Of a stretch of DNA of 64,000 bases, positions 9,312-15,236 are shown in pieces. Numbering within the stretch: position 1 is the stretch's first letter; each line of letters opens with the position of its first letter. The notes under the pieces are model-generated. The model saw nothing but the letters and a program-made list of their open reading frames with translations, ran no database searches and was not told where the DNA came from. Both the position numbers and the translations under genes were made by a program. The stretch spans positions 40,875 through 104,874 of the forward strand of contig JABJKS010000082.1 in assembly GCA_018660265.1 (NCBI GenBank), in the 5' to 3' direction. The stretch comes from Rhodospirillaceae bacterium. GTDB lineage: Bacteria > Pseudomonadota > Alphaproteobacteria > GCA-2731375.

Positions 9312-9610
9312 AGGACCAGATCCAATAGGGGGCCGTGTTGTTGTGCGCCATAGACATCCCGGTCACCGGGCGTGCCGGCCACCATGGCCCGGTCCATGAC
9401 AACCTTTAGGGCGTTGGCGGCAGGATAGGGGATGATCCGCACCTGGTTTTGCGATAGACCGTAACGGGCGGCAATCGCGCTTTCCGTCAGATTGTCTGAA
9501 TTGCAGGCGTGCTCAAACGCCTCTGGCTCATCGAACAGAATATCAATGGTCATTTGCGTAGGCCCTGCGTTCTTGCTGCGAATGACCCGTGCGCTATCGA
9601 TCAGTTTCAT
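9308..9610 (-). CDS. DUF4387 domain protein
   Basis: Small 100-residue protein with the DUF4387 pattern: an early RSKNAGP, then TIDILFDE, and the late DRDVYGAQQHGPLL. The function of the family is unknown; members are encoded next to, or fused with, AtuA-like proteins, as here (4-bp overlap). A strong ribosome-binding site (GGGGGAAGG) precedes the ATG at 9610. Co-translation suggests a stable complex with the AtuA-like protein, which is an inference from gene order. Confidence 0.8.
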   Translation of the reverse strand: MKLIDSARVIRSKNAGPTQMTIDILFDEPEAFEHACNSDNLTESAIAARYGLSQNQVRIIPYPAANALKVVMDRAMVAGTPGDRDVYGAQQHGPLLDLVL

Positions 9611-9634
9611 ACCTTCCCCCAGAAAAACGAATTC

Positions 9635-10375
9635 CTATTTTATGACATAGCCGCCATCGGCGCAGATCACCTGGCCAGTGATGAAGGACGCCGCATCCGA
9701 CAACAAAAACAGGTTTAGATTGGCGATCTCGTCCGCTTCGCCGAAACGCCCCATGGGAATATTGTTCAAAAGATAGTCCCGGCGTTCCGGTATCGTGCGG
9801 GTTTCCGCCGTCATATCTGTGGCGATGGGCCCGGGACCCACGGCGTTGATGCGTACGTTGTCGGCGCCCAACTCCAACGCCATTGTCCGGGCCAGGCCAT
9901 TGATACCTGCCTTCGAGGCGGCATAGGCGGCAGCGCGGGGATGACCGACCAAACCGATCTGGCTGGAAATCATCACGATTGAGCCTTTGCCCATATCCTT
10001 CATGTGCCGGGCTGCGGCGCGGGCGAGATTAAAGCTGCCGGTCAGGTTGGTGCCGATTACATCATCCCAAACCGCATCCGTCGTTTCTATCGATGTCGAC
10101 AACGAAATAATCCCGGCGCAGGCCAAGGCCCCGTCCAGGCCGCCTAAACTTTCGATTGTGGCCGCAATCGCGCCATCCAAGGCGTTGCCCTCTGTCACAT
10201 CGAGATCATGGATATGCTCAGGTGCCATAAAGGCGCTTAACGCTGCCCGCTGTTCGTCGCCCCGTATTGTTCCAGCCAGCTTTGCCCCCATTTCAGATGC
10301 CCGGCGTACCGTGGCCAGGCCGATGCCCGAACCGGCACCGGTGACGAACAGGCGATATCCTTCAAGGTTGATCAC
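9635..10375 (-). CDS. Short-chain dehydrogenase/reductase (SDR)
   Basis: Classical SDR of 246 residues with the nucleotide-binding motif TGAGSGIG near residue 12, the catalytic serine region MISSQIG and the active-site YAASK, so it should be a working NAD(P)-dependent alcohol or ketone oxidoreductase. The C-terminal FITGQVICADGGYVI is typical of FabG-like members. The start is a GTG at 10375 inside the 3' end of the SnoaL-like gene (14-bp overlap), which supports translational coupling. The substrate is unknown; it belongs to the AtuA-containing operon. Confidence 0.87.
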   Translation of the reverse strand: MINLEGYRLFVTGAGSGIGLATVRRASEMGAKLAGTIRGDEQRAALSAFMAPEHIHDLDVTEGNALDGAIAATIESLGGLDGALACAGIISLSTSIETTDAVWDDVIGTNLTGSFNLARAAARHMKDMGKGSIVMISSQIGLVGHPRAAAYAASKAGINGLARTMALELGADNVRINAVGPGPIATDMTAETRTIPERRDYLLNNIPMGRFGEADEIANLNLFLLSDAASFITGQVICADGGYVIK

Positions 10376-10772
10376 TGCTTACTCCTTTGGGCCGAACCTC
10401 CGCCATATCATTCCATACTTTGTGGTCCATTAACTTGCCATCCAACACCGTGAAACGATCAATAAAACGGATGCCCTCAAATGGTGTGCCGTTGCCCCAG
10501 GCCCCCGACAATGTACCACGGCAATAGACTGTAGTCTGGTTGGGAGCATCGACGGCCGGGCATTCATCGACACCCTCATAGGTTTTTCGTACGCTTTGAT
10601 AGCGCCCCGTCGACCAGGCGATAAGCGCCTCCAACTCATGAAAGACCGGGCTGTTTGGGAAGATCATGTTGAAACCACCGCCCAGGTAGGACTTCGCCTT
10701 CACCAGATCCCGCGCCTCCATGGCATCAAGGAAGTCCCGGGCCAATTGGGCGGGCGTTATGTCATGGCTCAT
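10362..10772 (-). CDS. SnoaL/NTF2-like protein
   Basis: 136-residue protein that fits the NTF2-like alpha+beta cone fold: an N-terminal helix (AQLARDFLDAMEARDLVKA), then predicted beta strands including IRFIDRFTVLDGKLMDHKVWND, the usual ending of SnoaL-like polyketide-cyclase and isomerase proteins. Such proteins can be small isomerases, hydratases or ligand binders; no catalytic residue can be assigned safely. It is the first gene of the minus-strand operon 10772-7209, facing the divergent CitE-like operon. Confidence 0.7.
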   Translation of the reverse strand: MSHDITPAQLARDFLDAMEARDLVKAKSYLGGGFNMIFPNSPVFHELEALIAWSTGRYQSVRKTYEGVDECPAVDAPNQTTVYCRGTLSGAWGNGTPFEGIRFIDRFTVLDGKLMDHKVWNDMAEVRPKGVSSDQP

Positions 10773-10824
10773 GGATATTCTGCCTCGGCTTGTGGCTGCT
10801 GGAAAAAATGCTGGCCTAAAACTT

Positions 10825-10838
10825 ATTGATATATCAAT
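10825..10838. promoter_or_regulatory. Perfect 14-bp palindrome, candidate operator
   Basis: ATTGATATATCAAT is a perfect dyad 53 bp upstream of the SnoaL-like start. Its arms TTGAT/ATCAA equal the Fnr half-sites, but the spacer is 2 bp instead of 4. It could therefore bind another dimeric regulator or a Crp/Fnr relative with altered spacing. Binding is not shown by sequence alone. Confidence 0.35.
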
Positions 10839-11013
10839 CTATCATTCACCGGCTGGGAGAAACAATGGCCCTTAAGGATGGTGAAGGGTTGAGGTTTTGC
10901 GGGCGGACCAAACCTGAACGACATTTCTTGCCGACGCCATTGTCGTGCCCTTGTTGGCGGTGAAATTTGTCACCGTGGTTTATCACCGTGCGTTATCACT
11001 GGGCTTTATCGCC

Positions 11014-11027
11014 TTGATATTTATAAA
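11014..11027 (+). promoter_or_regulatory. Fnr/Dnr-like box
   Basis: TTGATATTTATAAA has the correct 4-bp spacer and one mismatch to TTGAT-N4-ATCAA. It is centred about 55 bp before the CitE-like ATG. The regulator at 14452 has an ETLSR recognition helix of the Fnr class, so a match is plausible. Confidence 0.35.
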
Positions 11028-11074
11028 TACCGTATGAATTTGTCACTTCTTCAATCTACCCAGAAAGAGACCAC

Positions 11075-11980
11075 ATGGTCGCCGAGCCACTAAATTTCCG
11101 TCTCCATCGCAGCAAGCTTTTTGTGCCAGGCAATCGGCCGGAGCTGTTTCAAAAGGCTCTGATATCAGGTGCTGATACGATCTCCATCGATCTGGAAGAT
11201 GCAGTTCCGGCGGGCGAGACGGCGACGGCACGGCGGATCGTGGCGGAATTTCTTGATGACCTTAAACCAGGCTCCATGCCCCCCGGCGTAGAAATCGGCG
11301 TGCGTTTAAACGGCCGTGACAGCGGCAACATGGTCGAAGATATTCTGGCCACGGTGCGCCCCGGTCTGCATTGGGTCAATGTGCCCAAGGTTGAGGACCC
11401 GGTGGATATCCTGCTTTGCGCGGACCTGCTGGATCATATGGAACGGCAATACGATTTCGCCCAACAGATAGCCATCCTGGCAACCATCGAAACGCCCAGG
11501 GGCGTGCGCCGGGTGGCGGAGATTGCCGCTGCGCATCCTCGTTTGACCGGGCTGCAATTCGGTGTTGGGGATTACGGCATTGCCATGGGGATCACGCCCA
11601 GCCCCACCCGCCTGATGCCGGCCTGGATGGCCGTGGTCGGCGCGGCGCGGGAGGCGGGTATTGCTGCCTATGACAGTGCTTTCATTGATATCGAAGATAT
11701 GGCGGGGTTCGAGGCTTGGTGCCGGGAGGCCAAGGCCTGTGGCTTCGCCGGCAAAAGCTGTATCCATCCTAAACAGGTGGCACAGTGCAATGCCTCCTTC
11801 AGCCCGTCGGTTGAGGAGCTTGAGGAAGCCCGCGCGATTGTTGCGGCATACGATGATGCCGTTGCCAAAGGACTGGGCGCGTTGACCTTTCGCGGCAAAT
11901 TGGTCGATTACCCGTTTGCGGAGGACGCCCGTCGAATGGTGACGCAATTTTCCACGGGAGAGATCGTTCGTCATGGCTGA
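11075..11980 (+). CDS. CitE-like CoA ester lyase (HpcH/HpaI family)
   Basis: 301-residue TIM-barrel enzyme of the citrate-lyase beta-subunit/malyl-CoA lyase family, which cleaves or condenses beta-hydroxyacyl-CoA esters with Mg2+. Family marks are SKLFVPGNRPEL at the start, the acidic metal-site segment DTISIDLEDAVP, the ATIETPRGV strand with its Glu, and the late GKSCIHPKQV. It opens the plus-strand operon, with a GAGA-type ribosome site before the ATG, and overlaps the following hydrolase gene by 8 bp. The exact acyl-CoA is not predictable; malyl-, citramalyl- or HMG-CoA-like substrates are options. Confidence 0.86.
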   Translation: MVAEPLNFRLHRSKLFVPGNRPELFQKALISGADTISIDLEDAVPAGETATARRIVAEFLDDLKPGSMPPGVEIGVRLNGRDSGNMVEDILATVRPGLHWVNVPKVEDPVDILLCADLLDHMERQYDFAQQIAILATIETPRGVRRVAEIAAAHPRLTGLQFGVGDYGIAMGITPSPTRLMPAWMAVVGAAREAGIAAYDSAFIDIEDMAGFEAWCREAKACGFAGKSCIHPKQVAQCNASFSPSVEELEEARAIVAAYDDAVAKGLGALTFRGKLVDYPFAEDARRMVTQFSTGEIVRHG

Positions 11981-12668
11981 TTGGGAACAACATCTAAGCG
12001 AACATGACCGCGCCGTCCTGGAACGAGGACGTTTTGCCCGCCGCATGGGTTTCGGTCAACGCGCCGCCGTGATCGTTATCGATTGTCAGAACTACATGGT
12101 GGGCAGCCGGGAGTTGGATGACGAACGTTACCCCTCCCGCTGCGGCCCGGCAGGGTGGGCGGCGGTGGATCGAATTGCCGACGTAGTGACGGCGGCGCGG
12201 GCAGTGAAGGCCCCGGTCTTCTATACCCGCTTCGTACTTGACCCTACGGGCAATGACATTGGGGTTTATGGCCTGAAGCGGGATTTGCTGCATACACCGT
12301 ACTGGTGCCTGGCTGATACTATCGGGGCGGAGATCATTGACGATATTGCGCCGGGCGTGGATGACATTGTCATGGTGAAGAAAAAGCCATCGGCCTTTCA
12401 TGGCACGCCCTTGCTGGGGCATTTGATCCAGCGGAGCATTGATACATTGGTGATCGTCGGCGGGGCCACGTCGAACTGTGTCCGGGCCACGGTGTTTGAT
12501 GCCGCATCACACAATTACCGGGCTATCGTGCCCAGTGATTGCGTTTTTGATCGTATTGAGATTTCCCATTCAATCAGCCTGTTCGACATGGACCGCCAAT
12601 TTGCCGACGTCGTCGAAAGCAGTGATGTTCTGAATTACTTTGCAGGAGTAGAGAGCAATGGAGCGTGA
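11973..12668 (+). CDS. Isochorismatase-family hydrolase, N-carbamoylsarcosine-amidase-like
   Basis: Second cysteine hydrolase of the divergent cluster, 231 residues. The triad is Asp37 (VIDCQN), Lys138 (KKKPSAF) and Cys169 (GGATSNCV). The long N-terminal region before the first strand and the KPSAFHGTPL segment resemble N-carbamoylsarcosine amidase-like members rather than true isochorismatases. It overlaps the genes on both sides (8 bp and 11 bp), so its product is probably needed in step with the CitE-like lyase and the PuuE-like enzyme. It differs clearly from the hydrolase at 7209 and is not a recent duplicate. Confidence 0.83.
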   Translation: MADWEQHLSEHDRAVLERGRFARRMGFGQRAAVIVIDCQNYMVGSRELDDERYPSRCGPAGWAAVDRIADVVTAARAVKAPVFYTRFVLDPTGNDIGVYGLKRDLLHTPYWCLADTIGAEIIDDIAPGVDDIVMVKKKPSAFHGTPLLGHLIQRSIDTLVIVGGATSNCVRATVFDAASHNYRAIVPSDCVFDRIEISHSISLFDMDRQFADVVESSDVLNYFAGVESNGA

Positions 12669-13578
12669 CTTCATCGGTTATGGTGCCCAACCGCCGAAAA
12701 TAAATTGGCCCAACAAGGCACGCATCGTGGTCTCTATCGTGGTCAACTACGAAGAAGGCTCCGAGCTGTCCTTCGCTTTTGGCGATCCCATTCAGGAGGC
12801 CTACAAGGAATACCCAAAGGCCATGCCCGATGGGGTGCGTGACCTGACCAATGAACAGGTTTACGAATATGGTGCCAGGGTCGGCATCTGGCGGGTGATG
12901 CGTCTTCTGGACAAGTATGATCTGAAAACCACTTTTCACGCCTGCGGCATGGCGTTGGAACGTAATCCCGATGTTGCCAGGGCAGCAGTGGACGGTGGCC
13001 ACGAGATTTGTACCCACGGCTATCGCTGGGTCGAAACCTCGAACATGACGGAAGATGAGGAGCGCGCCTTTATTAAGAAGTCGGTTGAGGCACAGCGGGA
13101 GGTCTGTGGCCAACGCCCGGTGGGTTGGTATTGCCGCTACGGCCCTGGCCTGCGCACCCGGCGTTTGTTGATGGAGGAGGGCGGCTTTGAATATGACAGC
13201 GACAGCGTGGCGGACGAACTTCCCTTCTATGCCGTCGTTGATGGCGAACCGTTCACCGTGGTGCCTTACACGATAGATGTGAACGATATGAAGTTCTGGG
13301 CCAATGCCGCCTTTGGCAATGGCGAAGATTTTTCGACTTACATGATCGATGCATTTGATCAGCTATATGAAGAAGGTGCGGAAACGCCGAAGATGATGTC
13401 CATAGGCCTGCATCCCCGGATCATTGGCCGACCGGCCCGGGCCCGGGCGCTTGATCGGTTCTTTAAACATATACGCAGCCATGACGATGTCTGGGTCGCG
13501 CGGCGGGCAGATATCGCGGCACATTGGCGCCAAGAACGGCCCTATGAACAACCCTATAGTGGGCCTTCAGGAGAATAA
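12658..13578 (+). CDS. Polysaccharide-deacetylase-fold hydrolase, PuuE/allantoinase-like
   Basis: 306-residue NodB-fold metalloenzyme. It has the NYEEGSELSFAFGD segment near residue 30 and the GHEICTHGYRWVE motif near residue 110. These, with the YEYGARVGIWRVMRLL helix, are typical of the cofactor-free allantoinase PuuE group, which hydrolyses cyclic ureides, rather than of true glycan deacetylases. No signal peptide is present, which fits a cytoplasmic ring or amide hydrolase. Together with the neighbouring carbamoylsarcosine-amidase-like enzyme it suggests stepwise hydrolysis of a cyclic imide or ureide. Confidence 0.8.
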   Translation: MERDFIGYGAQPPKINWPNKARIVVSIVVNYEEGSELSFAFGDPIQEAYKEYPKAMPDGVRDLTNEQVYEYGARVGIWRVMRLLDKYDLKTTFHACGMALERNPDVARAAVDGGHEICTHGYRWVETSNMTEDEERAFIKKSVEAQREVCGQRPVGWYCRYGPGLRTRRLLMEEGGFEYDSDSVADELPFYAVVDGEPFTVVPYTIDVNDMKFWANAAFGNGEDFSTYMIDAFDQLYEEGAETPKMMSIGLHPRIIGRPARARALDRFFKHIRSHDDVWVARRADIAAHWRQERPYEQPYSGPSGE

Positions 13579-13580
13579 TT

Positions 13581-14339
13581 ATGGATTTGCAACTCGCCGG
13601 TCGCGTGGCCCTGGTTACCGGAGCCAGTATTGGGCTGGGCGCATCTATCGCAGAGCATTTGGCGGCTGAAGGTTGCCGTATGGCCCTGTTGGCCCGGCGG
13701 GAGAATTTGTTGGAAGCGGTCGCCAACGCCATCGCCGGTCAGGGTTTTGAACGCCCCATGGTGATCGTCGAAGACGTCACCTCGGACGGAATGGCGGAGC
13801 GGGTGGAGGCTTTGGTTACCCGACGTTACGGCAATCTTGATATCCTGATAAACAATGCCGGTGGCTCGCGCCCCATGCCTGGCCTCGGTACGGAGGCTGA
13901 GTGGGACGAGGCCATGGCCCTCAACTTTACCGCTGCCCGTCGTCTGACCCATGCCTTTGTGCCCGGCATGCAGACGCGGAAATTTGGCCGCATCATCAAT
14001 ATTACGGGTGGTGATGAGCCCGTCTCCATGAACGCAGGCGTGCCGCCAAACGGCGCTACGCATATTTGGGCGAAATCTTTATCGCGTGTCGTGGGCGGTG
14101 ACGGTGTGACGGTGAATTGCATTCCCCCTGGGCGCATTCATTCGGAACAGGTTGACGAACGCCTGATGCCTACGGAGGCAAAGCAGCGCGCCTGGGTCGA
14201 GGCCAATTGCCCTGCCGGCTATATTGGCGAGCCGGAGGATCTAAGCGTTCTGGTCGCCTTCCTGAGTTCTCCCAAGGCCCGTTATATTAACGGCCAGGTG
14301 ATTTATGTGGACGGTGGTGCGCGGTATTATTCCCATTAA
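13581..14339 (+). CDS. SDR-fold protein with degenerate active site
   Basis: 252 residues. The Rossmann motif TGASIGLG (residues 13-20) and the NNAGG loop (91-95) are intact, so NAD(P) binding is likely. Aligned to FabG by the shared KSLSR...VTVNC block, the catalytic Ser, Tyr and Lys positions are Gly143, Gly153 and Asn157. The usual YxxxK is therefore missing while the rest of the fold, including the C-terminal FLSSPKARYINGQVIYVDGGA, is conserved. It may be a binding or structural subunit, or use a different catalytic residue. It begins 2 bp after the PuuE-like stop, with AGGAGA as ribosome site. Confidence 0.8.
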   Translation: MDLQLAGRVALVTGASIGLGASIAEHLAAEGCRMALLARRENLLEAVANAIAGQGFERPMVIVEDVTSDGMAERVEALVTRRYGNLDILINNAGGSRPMPGLGTEAEWDEAMALNFTAARRLTHAFVPGMQTRKFGRIINITGGDEPVSMNAGVPPNGATHIWAKSLSRVVGGDGVTVNCIPPGRIHSEQVDERLMPTEAKQRAWVEANCPAGYIGEPEDLSVLVAFLSSPKARYINGQVIYVDGGARYYSH

Positions 14340-14394
14340 TATGCCATAGCGGCGCGACAATTGCGTCGATTTGACCCAGTCTCTCTGCATTGCT

Positions 14395-14407
14395 TACCGT
14401 GTCGGTA
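14395..14407. promoter_or_regulatory. Inverted repeat before the Crp/Fnr regulator
   Basis: TACCG-TGT-CGGTA is a perfect 5-bp inverted repeat with a 3-bp centre, 45 bp before the regulator ATG at 14452. It may be an operator for that gene, but short dyads of this size can occur by chance. Confidence 0.22.
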
Positions 14408-14451
14408 GGGTTATGCTGCTGGCAACCGCAACGGCTGAGGGGGGCGGCATA

Positions 14452-15174
14452 ATGGCACTACTTGATCGTGACACATTTGAGCGGCGAACCGGTATTCGCA
14501 CTGCCGATTTTGAGCATTTGAAAAAAATCCCGCTGCTGGCCGGGATGACGGATGACGCGCGGATGAGTTTGTTGGCGGATGCCACGGTTCGTAAGTATCC
14601 ACGGGGAACGTCATTGTTCATGCAGGGAGAGCCGGCGGACCGTTTTTTTGTGATCCTGGACGGCTGGGTCAAAGGCTTTCGTCAGGCCCCCGATGGGCAT
14701 GAAAGCGTCATTGCCGTATTTGGGCCGGGAGAAAGCTTCGCCGAAGCCGCGATGTTCGTCTCTGGCAACTTTCCCATCTCCACCGAAATTGTTGCTGATG
14801 CCCGGCTGTTGGTTATCCCCCGCAATGGCCTGTTAAAACAGCTACGTGACGATCCTGATATTGCCCTCAAAATGCTTGCGTCGATGTCGGCGCGACTACG
14901 TGGTTTTGTCCAGCAGGTGGAACAATTGACCGTTAAATCCGCAACCCAGCGGCTGGCCTCATTCCTGGAAAAACTGGTCGATGTGGATGAAGGCGCGGAT
15001 GAGTTTGAGCTGCCTTTGGACAAGATGTTGATCGCCGGTCGTCTGGGCATGCAGCCCGAAACCTTGTCCCGTGCCCTGGCAAAATTAAAATCAATTGGCG
15101 TCGTGACAGAGGGGCATCGGGTGATCGTAAAAGATGTTGCCGCGTTGCATGCAATCAATGACGATGACGACTAG
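14452..15174 (+). CDS. Crp/Fnr-family transcription regulator
   Basis: 240 residues: an N-terminal cyclic-nucleotide-binding-type beta barrel (FMQGEPADRFFVILDGWVKGF), a dimer helix and a C-terminal winged helix with recognition segment GMQPETLSRALAKLK. The ETLSR pattern matches Fnr/Dnr proteins, which read TTGAT-type half sites. There is no cysteine anywhere in the protein, so it cannot carry the Fnr iron-sulfur cluster; a haem- or ligand-sensing Dnr/Crp-like mode is more likely. The ATG at 14452 follows a GAGG ribosome site; the frame is open upstream to 14371. It lies between the catabolic operon and the molybdoenzyme and may control both. Confidence 0.87.
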   Translation: MALLDRDTFERRTGIRTADFEHLKKIPLLAGMTDDARMSLLADATVRKYPRGTSLFMQGEPADRFFVILDGWVKGFRQAPDGHESVIAVFGPGESFAEAAMFVSGNFPISTEIVADARLLVIPRNGLLKQLRDDPDIALKMLASMSARLRGFVQQVEQLTVKSATQRLASFLEKLVDVDEGADEFELPLDKMLIAGRLGMQPETLSRALAKLKSIGVVTEGHRVIVKDVAALHAINDDDD

Positions 15175-15236
15175 ATGGGTTAGAAGTAGATAGGCCGAAC
15201 GTGATGGCCATTCGAATAACCAGCTAGGATGCGACG

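Larger units (their letters stand above)
10773..11074. promoter_or_regulatory. Divergent regulatory gap between two catabolic operons
   Basis: This 302-bp stretch holds no convincing gene. It contains the 14-bp palindrome ATTGATATATCAAT (10825-10838), a TTGAT-N4-ATAAA element at 11014-11027 that differs by one base from the Fnr/Dnr consensus TTGAT-N4-ATCAA, and three TTATCAC or closely similar motifs at about 10979-11010. Because both operons start here and a Crp/Fnr regulator lies just downstream, it is the likely shared promoter/operator region. Confidence 0.5.

Noticed and set aside
10825..10838. Full Fnr site
   Set aside because: The arms are right, but the spacer is 2 bp and not 4, so it is listed only as a candidate operator.
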